NCBI RefSeq assembly: GCF_014705655.1
Contig: NZ_JACXIY010000015.1
Coordinates: forward strand, 124,001-188,000
Origin: Paenibacillus arenilitoris
Lineage (GTDB): Bacteria; Bacillota; Bacilli; Paenibacillales; Paenibacillaceae
DNA: 64,000 nucleotides
Direction: 5' to 3'
The position numbers were made by a program, and so were the translations under genes. The notes under the pieces are model-generated. The model saw nothing but the letters and a program-made list of their open reading frames with translations, had not been told where the DNA came from and did no database searches. Below, piece by piece: positions 8,636 to 16,512 of this stretch. How positions within the stretch are numbered: position 1 is the first letter of the stretch; each line of letters opens with the position of its first letter.

Positions 8636-9667
8636 ATGACCCAATCCGCTTCATCCGGCCAAAAATTACGTCATATGGAATTAGGGCTTAGCGATGAGAA
8701 AGCAATCGATATGTACGTAAAGATGGTGACGGCCCGCAAGTTCGACGAGCGAATTTTGCTGCTTCAACGCGCCGGCAAGGTTAACTTTCACGTATCCGGC
8801 GTAGGCCAGGAGGTCGCCCAAGTCGCGGCGGCGTTCGCCTTGGACCGCGATCACGATTATTTTCTGCCCTATTACCGCGACTACGGGTTCGTCCTTTCGG
8901 TCGGCATGACCGTTCGGGATCTGATGCTGTCCGTATTCGCGAAGGCGGAGGACCCGAATAGCGGCGGACGGCAAATGCCGGGCCATTTCGGTCATAAGAA
9001 GCTGAGAATCGTGACGGGCTCAAGCCCGGTTACGACGCAGGTGCCTCATGCCGTCGGCATCGCGCTTGCGGCGAAGATGAAGAAGAAGCCGTTCGTCAGC
9101 TTCGCGACGTTCGGCGAAGGCTCCAGCAATCAGGGCGATTTCCATGAAGGCTGCAATTTCGCGGGCGTACACAAGCTTCCGGTTATTTTGATGTGCGAGA
9201 ACAATCAATATGCGATCTCCGTGCCACTGCACAAGCAGCTGGCGGGCAAAGTGTCCGACCGGGCGCTCGGCTACGGCTTCCCTGGCGTCCAAGTCGACGG
9301 TAACGATGCGCTTGAGGTGTACCGGGTCGTGAAGGAAGCGCGCGAGCGCGCCGTCGCGGGCGAAGGGCCTACGCTTATCGAAGCGCTCATGTACCGACTC
9401 TCCCCGCATTCCACATCGGACAACGACCTGGCCTATCGCACGAAGGAAGAGGTCGAGTTCTATCGCGCGAAGGACGGCATTCCGAAGTATAAACAATATT
9501 TGATCGACTGCGGCATCTGGTCGGAAGAGCAGGACGAAGAGCTGCTCAAAGCGGTCCGCAAAGAAATCGACGAAGCGAACGAATACGGCGACAAAGCGCC
9601 GTTTCCGGCGCCGGAATCGATACTGCTGCACGTCTACGCGGATGACGAGAAAGGGGGAGTTCGCTAA
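8636..9667 (+). CDS. bkdAA: 2-oxoisovalerate dehydrogenase E1 alpha subunit
   Basis: With the beta subunit it forms the thiamine-diphosphate E1 that decarboxylates branched-chain 2-oxoacids, supplying the branched acyl-CoA primers that Bacillales need for iso/anteiso fatty acids. The 343-residue protein carries the ThDP motif GEGSSNQGDFHEG with the later ENNQYAISVP, and the phosphorylation-loop-like YRLSPHSTSDND. AAAGGAGG precedes the ATG. Its TAA overlaps the ATG of bkdAB (TAATG), indicating translational coupling. Confidence 0.96.
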   Translation: MTQSASSGQKLRHMELGLSDEKAIDMYVKMVTARKFDERILLLQRAGKVNFHVSGVGQEVAQVAAAFALDRDHDYFLPYYRDYGFVLSVGMTVRDLMLSVFAKAEDPNSGGRQMPGHFGHKKLRIVTGSSPVTTQVPHAVGIALAAKMKKKPFVSFATFGEGSSNQGDFHEGCNFAGVHKLPVILMCENNQYAISVPLHKQLAGKVSDRALGYGFPGVQVDGNDALEVYRVVKEARERAVAGEGPTLIEALMYRLSPHSTSDNDLAYRTKEEVEFYRAKDGIPKYKQYLIDCGIWSEEQDEELLKAVRKEIDEANEYGDKAPFPAPESILLHVYADDEKGGVR

Positions 9668-10650
9668 TGCCGGCAATGGATTATATCGATGCGATTCGCC
9701 TTGCCATGAAGGAAGAAATGGAACGCGACGAAGACGTGTTCGTTCTGGGCGAGGACGTTGGCGTGAAGGGCGGCGTGTTTACGACGACCAAAGGGCTGCA
9801 GGAGCAGTTCGGCGAGCTGCGGGCGATGGATACGCCGCTTGCCGAGTCGGCGATCGCGGGCGTCGCGATCGGCGCTGCGATGTACGGGATGAAGCCGATT
9901 GCGGAAATGCAATATTCGGACTTCATGTTTCCCGCGACGAACCAAATCATTAGCGAAGCGGCCAAAATCCGCTACCGCTCCAACAATGACTGGAATTGCC
10001 CTGTCGTCATCCGCGCGCCGATCGGCGGAGGCATTTTCGGCGGACTGTACCATTCCCAATGTCCGGAGTCGGTGTTTTTCGGAACGCCGGGTTTAAAAAT
10101 CGTCGCTCCTTACCGCGCATACGACGCGAAAGGGCTTCTTAAGGCAGCCGTCCGCGACCCGGATCCGGTTATTTATTTCGAAAATAAAAAGTGCTATAAG
10201 CTTATTAACGGCGACGTTCCGGATACCGATTATACCGTGCCGATCGGCGAAGCCAACGTGCTGCGCGAAGGGGACGACATCACCGTCATCGGCTACAGCT
10301 TGCCTCTGCTGTTCGCGGAGCAGGCGGCCGAGGAGCTGGCCTGCGAGGGCATCAGCACTCATATTCTCGATCTGCGCACCATTCAGCCGCTCGATAAGGA
10401 AGCGATTCTCGAAGCCGTTCGCAAAACGGGCAAAGTGCTGATCATCCACGAGGACAACAAAACCGGCGGCGTCGGCGCCGAAGTATCGGCGATCATCGCC
10501 GAAGAGCTGCTGTACGAGCTCGACGCGCCGATCATGCGCCTATGCGGGCCCGATGTGCCGGCGATGCCGATCAACCCTCCGGGCGAGAAATTTTTTATGC
10601 TCAACAAAGAAAAGGTAAAAGAGGCTATGCGCAAACTGGCTCTCTATTAA
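9667..10650 (+). CDS. bkdAB: 2-oxoisovalerate dehydrogenase E1 beta subunit
   Basis: A 327-residue transketolase-like subunit that completes the E1 active site. Visible family segments are LGEDVGVKGGVF near the N-terminus, the AESAIAGVAIGAAMYGMKPI region, and FFGTPGLKIVAPYRAYDAKG. Its start codon shares a base with the bkdAA stop, and bkdB follows after about 110 bases. Confidence 0.96.
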   Translation: MPAMDYIDAIRLAMKEEMERDEDVFVLGEDVGVKGGVFTTTKGLQEQFGELRAMDTPLAESAIAGVAIGAAMYGMKPIAEMQYSDFMFPATNQIISEAAKIRYRSNNDWNCPVVIRAPIGGGIFGGLYHSQCPESVFFGTPGLKIVAPYRAYDAKGLLKAAVRDPDPVIYFENKKCYKLINGDVPDTDYTVPIGEANVLREGDDITVIGYSLPLLFAEQAAEELACEGISTHILDLRTIQPLDKEAILEAVRKTGKVLIIHEDNKTGGVGAEVSAIIAEELLYELDAPIMRLCGPDVPAMPINPPGEKFFMLNKEKVKEAMRKLALY

Positions 10651-10760
10651 TACGGCAACGCGCAGTAGAACAGAATTTTTGGCTTATACGACCGCGAATC
10701 GTATAATGCGCCGCCAGAGGAAGCCGCTAACATTCCCTGGCCAGTTGGGAGATGAAAATC

Positions 10761-12074
10761 ATGAAAACAATGACGGAGATCGTCGTGCCGCAGCTTGCGG
10801 AGTCGCTCGTATCGGCCACGATCGACAAATGGCTGAAAAAGCCGGGCGACCGGGTAGACCTATACGAGCCGATCTGCGAACTGCTGACGGATAAAGTCAA
10901 CGCGGAATTGCCCTCGACGGTATCGGGCAAGCTCGTGCAAATTTTAGTGGAGAGCGGCGAGACGGTTCCGGTCGGGACCGCGGTATGCGTTATCGAGACC
11001 GAAGGCGCCGCCTCAGCCGATTCGCAGCCCGTCCAGGCAGATTCGGCGCCTGCGCCTGCCGGTTCCCCGGAGACGGAGGATGCGCCGATGCGCGGCCGCT
11101 TCTCGCCGGCCGTTCAGCAGCTGGCGGCGGAGCATAACATCAGGCTCGCGGACATAGCCGGAACGGGTCTTGGCGGACGGATTACGCGCAAGGACGTACT
11201 CGCTTATATCGCCTCCGGTGCCGGCAAGTCCGGCCAGCCGGGAAGCGTCGGCTCATCCGCTGCCGCCGCTCCGGCAGTGGACGCCGCGGTCGTGCAGGTG
11301 CGGTCCTCCGGCCTGCATTTGACGGAGACGCCAAGGCTGCCGAAGATCGAGGTGGAAGGAGCCGCGGGTCTCGGGCGCGGCGACAGCTTCATCGATGTTA
11401 CGCCGATCCGCAATACGATCGCCCGCAATATGCGGCAAAGCGTCAGCGAGATTCCGCATGCTTGGACGATGATCGAAGTCGATGTGACGAATCTCGTGCT
11501 GCTGCGCAATAAACTGAAGGACGAGTTCATGAAGCGCGAGGGCATCAACCTGACGTACCTGGCCTTCCTGCTCAAAGCGGTCGTCAACGCGATCAAGGAC
11601 TTCCCGATCATGAACTCGATGTGGGCGGTCGACAAAATCATCGTGAAGCGCGATATCAACATTTCGCTTGCGGTAGGCACGGAAGATTCCGTCCTGACGC
11701 CGGTCATCAAAAACGCCGATCACAAAAACGTCGCCGGCCTCGCGAAGGAGATCGACGAGCTCGCGCGCAAGACGCGCGAGGGCAAGCTGACGCTTTCGGA
11801 CATGCAGGGCGGAACGTTCACGGTGAACAATACCGGTTCGTTCGGTTCGATTTTGTCCTATCCGATCATTAACTACCCGCAGGCGGCGATTCTGACCTTC
11901 GAGTCGATCGTGAAGCGGCCCGTCGTCATTAACGACATGCTCGCGGTGCGTTCGATGGCGAACTTGTGCTTATCGCTCGATCACCGCATTTTGGACGGCG
12001 TCATCTGCGGCCGCTTCCTGCAGCGGGTCAAAGATAATTTGGAAAGCTTTAATATCGAAAGCAAACTGTACTAG
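10761..12074 (+). CDS. bkdB: Branched-chain 2-oxoacid dehydrogenase E2 (dihydrolipoyl acyltransferase)
   Basis: E2 forms the core of the BKD complex. In order: a lipoyl domain with the acceptor Lys45 in LLTDKVNAEL, an Ala/Pro-rich linker, a peripheral subunit-binding domain (FSPAVQQLAAEH to RITRKDVLAY), a second Ala/Gly-rich linker, and the catalytic domain ending in LSLDHRILDGV with the HxxxDG active-site motif. I chose ATG at 10761, nine bases after GGGAG; ATG at 10752 abuts that site. Product 437 residues. The Lys45 lipoyl group would be attached by the lipB product directly downstream. Confidence 0.95.
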   Translation: MKTMTEIVVPQLAESLVSATIDKWLKKPGDRVDLYEPICELLTDKVNAELPSTVSGKLVQILVESGETVPVGTAVCVIETEGAASADSQPVQADSAPAPAGSPETEDAPMRGRFSPAVQQLAAEHNIRLADIAGTGLGGRITRKDVLAYIASGAGKSGQPGSVGSSAAAAPAVDAAVVQVRSSGLHLTETPRLPKIEVEGAAGLGRGDSFIDVTPIRNTIARNMRQSVSEIPHAWTMIEVDVTNLVLLRNKLKDEFMKREGINLTYLAFLLKAVVNAIKDFPIMNSMWAVDKIIVKRDINISLAVGTEDSVLTPVIKNADHKNVAGLAKEIDELARKTREGKLTLSDMQGGTFTVNNTGSFGSILSYPIINYPQAAILTFESIVKRPVVINDMLAVRSMANLCLSLDHRILDGVICGRFLQRVKDNLESFNIESKLY

Positions 12075-12091
12075 AAATGGGGAATACCAAC

Positions 12092-12799
12092 ATGAGTGAA
12101 GCGGTTCGCGCGAATAGCTCGAAGAGGTTGGATGCCCGCTACGCAGGACTACTCGATTATGCGGCAGGCTGGGAGCTGCAGAAAGCATACGTGAAGGAAA
12201 TCGATCGGGAGGAGCGTCTGGAGACGCTTCTCCTTCTTCAGCATCCGCCGACTTATACGATCGGATCCGATCGGCATCCGGAGCATCTGCTGCTAAGCGA
12301 GCAGCAATTGAAGGAGCGGGGCATCTCGTTGTTTCAAATCGACCGCGGCGGCGATATTACGTATCACGGTCCCGGCCAGCTGGTCGGGTACCCGCTATTG
12401 TATCTGGATGCCGCAGGGCTCGATTTGCATGCGTACTTGCGCAGCCTGGAGCAAGTCATGATCGATTGGCTCGGCGAGTATGGTATAGAAGCGGGCAGAA
12501 AGCCGGAATATACAGGAGTATGGGTAGGCGACCGGAAGATCGCGGCGATCGGGGTGAAATTTAATAAAGCCCGGCAACGGCGGGGCTTTATTACGAGTCA
12601 CGGCTTCGCGCTGAACATCAAGGCGGGCATTGCCGCGGACGGCTTCAGCGGAATTATTCCGTGCGGGATCGAGCAGTACGGCGTCACTTCGTTCAACGAT
12701 TTAACCGGCCTGAACCTTACCGTCGAGGAAGCCGCCGAACAGCTGCTGCCATACTTCGCGAAGGAATTTCAATTCGAAGTCGGGGGATTAGTAAAATAG
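12092..12799 (+). CDS. lipB: Octanoyltransferase LipB
   Basis: Transfers the octanoyl group from acyl carrier protein to lipoyl domains, the first step of lipoate assembly. The family motif RGGDITYHGPG is at residues 85-95 and the catalytic Cys181 lies in GIIPCGIEQYG. GGGGA eight bases upstream favours ATG at 12092 (235 aa) over ATG at 12077. It lies 17 bases after bkdB, whose product is a substrate. B. subtilis uses the unrelated LipM/LipL pair, so a LipB-type enzyme here is a lineage difference. It overlaps the convergent small gene by 12 bases. Confidence 0.94.
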   Translation: MSEAVRANSSKRLDARYAGLLDYAAGWELQKAYVKEIDREERLETLLLLQHPPTYTIGSDRHPEHLLLSEQQLKERGISLFQIDRGGDITYHGPGQLVGYPLLYLDAAGLDLHAYLRSLEQVMIDWLGEYGIEAGRKPEYTGVWVGDRKIAAIGVKFNKARQRRGFITSHGFALNIKAGIAADGFSGIIPCGIEQYGVTSFNDLTGLNLTVEEAAEQLLPYFAKEFQFEVGGLVK

Positions 12800-12886
12800 C
12801 GAACCAATCCCCGCGAACAAGGTCGTGATCAGCAGGGCGGATACGACGACGATGGCGACGATGCGGATGATTTTTTGACTGCGCAT
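12788..12886 (-). CDS. 32-residue single-pass membrane protein, Prli42-like
   Basis: A very short frame: MRSQKIIRIVAIVV, then a continuous hydrophobic helix to the C-terminus. A basic N-terminus followed by one membrane segment at about 31 residues is the layout of Prli42, the miniprotein that anchors the stressosome to the membrane in Listeria and relatives. GGAGGGGAG lies nine bases upstream of the ATG. The gene is convergent with lipB (12-base overlap) and divergent from the M20 peptidase. The family assignment rests on size, topology and composition only. Confidence 0.6.
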   Translation of the reverse strand: MRSQKIIRIVAIVVVSALLITTLFAGIGSLFY

Positions 12887-12972
12887 GATGAATGGCTCCC
12901 CTCCTTTGGGAAAACGTCGTAAGCTTGTCTGTATTCTATTGTATACTAAAATATCGGACGGAGGAAACGGCA

Positions 12973-14106
12973 ATGATCGCAAAAGACCGCCTGGTCGGCG
13001 AATTTATGGAACTGGTCCGCGTTGACAGCGAGACGAAGCACGAGCAGGAAATCAGCCGCGTGCTGAAGCGGAAGTTCGAAGCGCTCGGCATGAAGATCAG
13101 CGAGGACGACGCGGCGGCCAAAACCGGTCACGGCGCGAACAATCTGTTCGCGATGTGGGAAGCCGAGGGCGCGGACGAATCGGCGCCTACGATTTTTTTT
13201 ACTTGCCATATGGACACGGTCACGCCCGGCGTAGGCATTAAGCCGCAGCTCGACGAAGACGGCTATATCCGCAGCGACGGGACGACGATTCTCGGCGCCG
13301 ACGACAAAGCCGGAATCGCCGCGATTTTCGAGGCGATACGGGTCGTGAAGGAGCAGTCCATTCCGCACGGGCGCATCCAATTCGTCATTACGGTCGGCGA
13401 GGAGTCCGGCCTTATGGGCGCCCGCGCGCTCGACGGCTCTAAGCTGGAGGCGAAGTTCGGCTACGCGCTCGATTCGAACGGCAAAATCGGCGATATCGCG
13501 GTTGCCGCGCCGACGCAGGCCAAAATTACGATCAAGATGCACGGTCGCTCCGCCCATGCCGGCGTTAATCCGGAGGACGGCATCAGTGCGATTCAAGTAG
13601 CTTCCAAAGCGATCGCCAGAATGCCGCTCGGCCGTATCGACAAGGAGACGACCGCCAACATCGGTCGATTCGAAGGCGGCGGCGCTACCAATATCGTCTG
13701 CGATTACGTCAAGTTGGAGGCGGAGGCGCGCAGCATCGTACAGCGGAAGCTGGACAGTCAAATCGAAGCGATGCGAGAAGCGGTGCGGAGCGCTGCGGAG
13801 GAGTTCGGCGCGCGCGGCGAGCTGGAAAGCCAAATCATCTACCCGGCCTATCAATACGACGACGACGATCCGGTCGTGCAGCTCGCGAAGCGGGCGATTG
13901 CCGCAATCGGACGCACGCCCCGCACGTTTCATTCGGGCGGAGGCAGCGACGCGAATATTTTTAACGGCTTAGGCATCCCAACCGTCAATCTCGCGGTCGG
14001 CTATGAGCATATCCATACGACGAAGGAACAAATCAAGGTCGACGACCTCGTCACGACGACCGAGCTCGTCGTTGAAATTATGAAGCAAGCGGCCAGCGTT
14101 CGCTAA
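12973..14106 (+). CDS. M20 family metallopeptidase, tripeptidase-T-like (YqjE-like)
   Basis: A 377-residue cytoplasmic zinc peptidase. Metal-binding segments follow the M20 order: FFTCHMDTV (His and the catalytic Asp two residues on), the bridging Asp in LGADDKAG, the catalytic and ligand Glu pair in VGEESGLMGA, and the late His in GYEHIHTTKEQ. The dimerisation domain carries the conserved GRSAHAG. ATG at 12973 has GGAGG eight bases upstream. It resembles B. subtilis YqjE; the substrate (tripeptides or another short amide) cannot be read from the sequence. Confidence 0.9.
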   Translation: MIAKDRLVGEFMELVRVDSETKHEQEISRVLKRKFEALGMKISEDDAAAKTGHGANNLFAMWEAEGADESAPTIFFTCHMDTVTPGVGIKPQLDEDGYIRSDGTTILGADDKAGIAAIFEAIRVVKEQSIPHGRIQFVITVGEESGLMGARALDGSKLEAKFGYALDSNGKIGDIAVAAPTQAKITIKMHGRSAHAGVNPEDGISAIQVASKAIARMPLGRIDKETTANIGRFEGGGATNIVCDYVKLEAEARSIVQRKLDSQIEAMREAVRSAAEEFGARGELESQIIYPAYQYDDDDPVVQLAKRAIAAIGRTPRTFHSGGGSDANIFNGLGIPTVNLAVGYEHIHTTKEQIKVDDLVTTTELVVEIMKQAASVR

Positions 14107-14130
14107 GCGTCCGGCCGGCGGCATAGCAAG

Positions 14131-14181
14131 AAGCCCTTCCCCCTGCATCAGTGAAGGCTGCCGGGGAGGAAGGGCTTTTTT
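14131..14181 (+). terminator. Terminator after the M20 peptidase
   Basis: AAGCCCTTCC (14131-14140) pairs with GGAAGGGCTT (14168-14177) followed by T. It lies between convergent genes. Confidence 0.85.
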
Positions 14182-14211
14182 CTGGACGAATGGCACGGGT
14201 TGCCGAGTCGG

Positions 14212-14376
14212 TCAATTCGCTTTCTCCGGATAAATCCGGCGCACGCTGAGCACGTTGGTATACTCCGACATCGGGCTCTTGGAGATGGACGATGCGGACA
14301 GCTTGCGAAGCTGATGCCTTATTTCCCAGCCTTTCCCTACCAGTCTCAAATGGTTTACCGCTATGTATTGTTTCAA
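14212..14376 (-). CDS. mciZ: MciZ-like inhibitor of FtsZ, 54 aa
   Basis: In B. subtilis MciZ is a 40-residue peptide made in the mother cell that caps FtsZ filaments and blocks Z-ring formation during sporulation. This minus-strand frame contains RLVGKGWEIRHQLRKL near its start, which aligns closely with the core of MciZ as I recall it (VLVGKAWEIRAKLKEY). The start is TTG at 14376 with a GGGGG stretch eight bases upstream; no ATG is available. The C-terminal part, after residue 27, is longer than in B. subtilis and unlike it. A sigma-E-type promoter lies directly upstream, which fits mother-cell expression. Confidence 0.75.
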   Translation of the reverse strand: MKQYIAVNHLRLVGKGWEIRHQLRKLSASSISKSPMSEYTNVLSVRRIYPEKAN

Positions 14377-14407
14377 TTTTACCGCCCCCGCCGATTTGAT
14401 ATAATGA

Positions 14408-14436
14408 TAGATATGCCGAATCGGGACAGGATATGC
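14408..14436 (-). promoter_or_regulatory. Sigma-E-type promoter for the mciZ-like gene
   Basis: On the minus strand GCATATC (14436-14430) is followed after 14 bases by CATATCTA (14415-14408). Both boxes and the spacing match the B. subtilis sigma-E pattern (KMATATT, 14-15 bases, CATACANT) with few mismatches. The start codon is about 30 bases downstream of the -10. Confidence 0.65.
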
Positions 14437-14469
14437 CTGATGACAAGCCGTAGACGAAATAAGGAGTCG

Positions 14470-15039
14470 ATGAAGGTGGAACAGAAACAAACGAATGCGC
14501 TTTGGCGCGAGGAAACGATCAAGAGCGAACCGATCTTCGAGGGAAAGATGATCTCGCTGCAAGTCGACACGGTCGCCCTGCAGGACGGCCGAACGGCGAC
14601 GAGGGAGATCGTGAAGCATCCCGGAGCGGCAGCTGTCATGGCGTTATTGGACGGGAAGCTGCTCGTCGTCGAGCAATTCAGGAAGCCGCTTGAAAAATTC
14701 CAGATCGAAATTCCGGCCGGCAAGCTCGACCCCGGCGAGGATCCGATGACGGCCGCCGCCCGCGAGCTCGAGGAGGAGACCGGTTACCGCTCGGACAAGC
14801 TGAAGCTTATCAGCGCTTTCTATACATCGCCCGGCTTCGCCGACGAGAAGCTGTACGTCTACTTCACCGACGAGGTCTTGCCAGGCGTTCAAAACCCTGA
14901 CGAAGACGAGGATTTGAAGGTCGAAGCGATCACGCTGGAGCAGGCCGAAGCTTACATCCGGGAAGGCCGGATCAGCGACGCCAAGACGATTCTCGCCGTG
15001 TACGCCTGGAAGCTCTACTTAGCGACAGGCCGGCTATAG
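14470..15039 (+). CDS. nudF: ADP-ribose pyrophosphatase, Nudix family
   Basis: Hydrolyses ADP-ribose to AMP and ribose 5-phosphate. The Nudix box is complete (G of GEDPMTAAARELEEETGY, with the REXXEE core), preceded by the family segments REIVKHPGAAAVMAL and EQFRKPLEKFQIEIPAGKLD. Start is uncertain: ATG at 14470 matches the family N-terminus, but AAGGAG (14461-14466) is better spaced for GTG at 14476. A TATAAT (14400-14405) lies upstream as a possible -10. Length 189 residues. It is divergent from the mciZ-like gene. Confidence 0.93.
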   Translation: MKVEQKQTNALWREETIKSEPIFEGKMISLQVDTVALQDGRTATREIVKHPGAAAVMALLDGKLLVVEQFRKPLEKFQIEIPAGKLDPGEDPMTAAARELEEETGYRSDKLKLISAFYTSPGFADEKLYVYFTDEVLPGVQNPDEDEDLKVEAITLEQAEAYIREGRISDAKTILAVYAWKLYLATGRL

Positions 15040-15394
15040 CCGGCCTTCGCATTCCGCGTCATACCTCCCCCGAATGCCTCATACAATGAAGAAGACAACC
15101 CCATCTTGGCTTGGCCCGGGCTATTTCAATTATTGAAACAAAAATAGCGAAATGCCCCGGTAAGCCCGTATTAGTTTCAATAATTGAATTAAATGGCTCA
15201 ATCGAAGCCGCATCGTGTAATTAGCCGCCCAAATAAGATCGATTATTGAAATTAATAAAGAATTTCCCTATCGTGAACTTCATTTCGTTTCAAAAACTGA
15301 TACTAAGCCCGGCATCGGTCACATACCTGTCGAAGAACCGTCCATCTCTCAAACAAATTTATGTTCGCACCCAAAATACAGCGTCTCCTCACCT

Positions 15395-15658
15395 GAGCAC
15401 ACCAAAACTCCAGCGTATCACGTAGGGACGGAAGCGCTCCTTAACCGAACGGTTCTCGCAACCGTCTCTAAGTCTTGTTACGTTTCTTAGAAACAGGTAA
15501 CCCGAGCGCACCAAACGTCCAGCGTGTCCCGCAGGGACGGAAGCGCTCCTTAACCGAACGGTTCTCGCAACCGTCTCTAAGGCTTGTTACGTTTCTTAGA
15601 AACGGGTAACCCGAGCGCACCAAACGTCCAGCGTGTCCCGCAGGGACGGAAGCGCTCT
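15395..15658 (+). repeat. 109-bp tandem repeat, about 2.4 copies
   Basis: Copies start at GAGCRCACC at 15395, 15504 and 15613, so the period is exactly 109 bases; the third copy stops after about 45 bases. The first copy is the most diverged. Each unit is highly structured: GAGCGC ... GTCCC-GCA-GGGAC ... GCGCTC, then GGTT-CTCGC-AACC, then GTTAC enclosing CGTTTC-TTA-GAAACG and closing with GTAAC. Confidence 0.9.
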
Positions 15659-15772
15659 AATGCTAACCGTCACTTACAATCGCCTCTGAAGCCCCGACGT
15701 TAGTCCAATTGCGGTGTCCAGAGGGTGCAACCCTTGGGGCCCTCCCTTGGAAGGGAGGGTTTGGGAGGGATC

Positions 15773-15863
15773 GAAATCCTTTGAAGGTTGAGTAGAAGCC
15801 TATGTAGGTTGGGTAGAAGCCTACGTAGGTTCGGTAGAAGCCTTTGAAGGTTTGGATGAAGCC
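15773..15863 (+). repeat. 21-nt tandem repeat with central palindrome
   Basis: Units begin at 15773, 15795, 15816, 15837 and a partial unit at 15858. The consensus is GAAGCCTNNGWAGGTTNGGTA. Each unit holds a palindrome: CCTATGTAGG, CCTACGTAGG or CCTTTGAAGG. The A/T pairs change together. The array ends two bases before the spoIIM ribosome-binding region. Confidence 0.9.
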
Positions 15864-15880
15864 ATATCGGAGGAATAGAC

Positions 15881-16501
15881 ATGATCAAAAATCAATTATC
15901 GCTATACGTCTTCGTATCGGTCCTATTCGTCGTAGGCGTTATTTTCGGAGGCTTGATGGTCAACGCGCTGACGCTCGAGCAGCAGCAGGAGCTGGCCCGG
16001 GACGTGGACCAGTACGTGCGGTTCATGAACGAAGGGATCGGGACGGAGGAAGCGGCATCCTTCCGGGAGCGGTTCTTCTTTCACGGCAAATGGCTTGTGC
16101 TCTTGTGGGTGCTCGGCATTACGGTAGTCGGCATTCCGGGCGTGCTGGCGCTTAATTTCTTGAAAGGGGCGCTGGTCGGATTCGCGGTCGGCACCCTTAT
16201 CAATCAATATGCCTGGAGAGGCGTTCTCCTCTCCTTCGCTTCGATCGTCCCGCAGAACATCATCGCGGTTCCCGCGATGATTATTACGAGCGCGGCCGCG
16301 ATTTCCTTCTCCCTGCACGTCGTCAAGAACAGGCTCCTTCGGCAGAAGGGAGATCTCGCTCCCCAGCTCGGCTCGTTTACGTCGACGGCGGTGCTCATGC
16401 TCTTTATATTCGCCGGCGCCGCTCTCGTCGAAGCTTACGTTTCGCCAGCGCTCATCGGCTGGGTTTCCCCTTTTCTTTCGCCCGATAACGCCACGATTTG
16501 A
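15881..16501 (+). CDS. spoIIM: Stage II sporulation protein M
   Basis: Integral membrane protein of the SpoIID-SpoIIM-SpoIIP machine that thins septal peptidoglycan and drives engulfment of the forespore by the mother-cell membrane. The 206-residue protein has about five membrane segments: residues 7-27, 68-90, 95-115, 118-145 and 165-190. Family-typical segments include NQYAWRGVLLSFASIVPQNI. GGAGGAA precedes the ATG. It is followed by fur, as in B. subtilis. The upstream region is filled with repeats, and I could not find its expected sigma-E promoter. Confidence 0.94.
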   Translation: MIKNQLSLYVFVSVLFVVGVIFGGLMVNALTLEQQQELARDVDQYVRFMNEGIGTEEAASFRERFFFHGKWLVLLWVLGITVVGIPGVLALNFLKGALVGFAVGTLINQYAWRGVLLSFASIVPQNIIAVPAMIITSAAAISFSLHVVKNRLLRQKGDLAPQLGSFTSTAVLMLFIFAGAALVEAYVSPALIGWVSPFLSPDNATI

Positions 16502-16512
16502 CACCAAAAAGT

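Larger units (their letters stand above)
15040..15865. repeat. Repeat island 1: composite intergenic element upstream of spoIIM
   Basis: No credible gene lies in these 826 bases. In order: AT-rich palindromes TTTCAAT-T-ATTGAAA (15124-15138) and TTTCAAT-A-ATTGAAT (15175-15189); a 109-bp tandem repeat (15395-15658); a G/C-rich hairpin module (15691-15772); and four to five 21-nt repeats (15773-15863). The same modules in the same order recur at 34469-35082. The nudF side (15040-15120) shows a GC-rich hairpin GCCGG/CCGGC just past the stop codon (near 15026-15043) that could end nudF transcription. Confidence 0.85.

Noticed and set aside
15329..15335. TGTCGAA (0A box) in island 1
   Set aside because: A single isolated heptamer away from any promoter, probably chance; a similar chance match lies in the coaD terminator at 6615.
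15395..15863. CRISPR array
   Set aside because: Repeats are directly adjacent, without unique spacers of constant length, and no cas genes are present.
15700..15888. Minus-strand Leu/Pro-rich repeated peptide before spoIIM
   Set aside because: It is a translation of the same 21-nt repeat family, which also occurs before ribBA in a different reading context.
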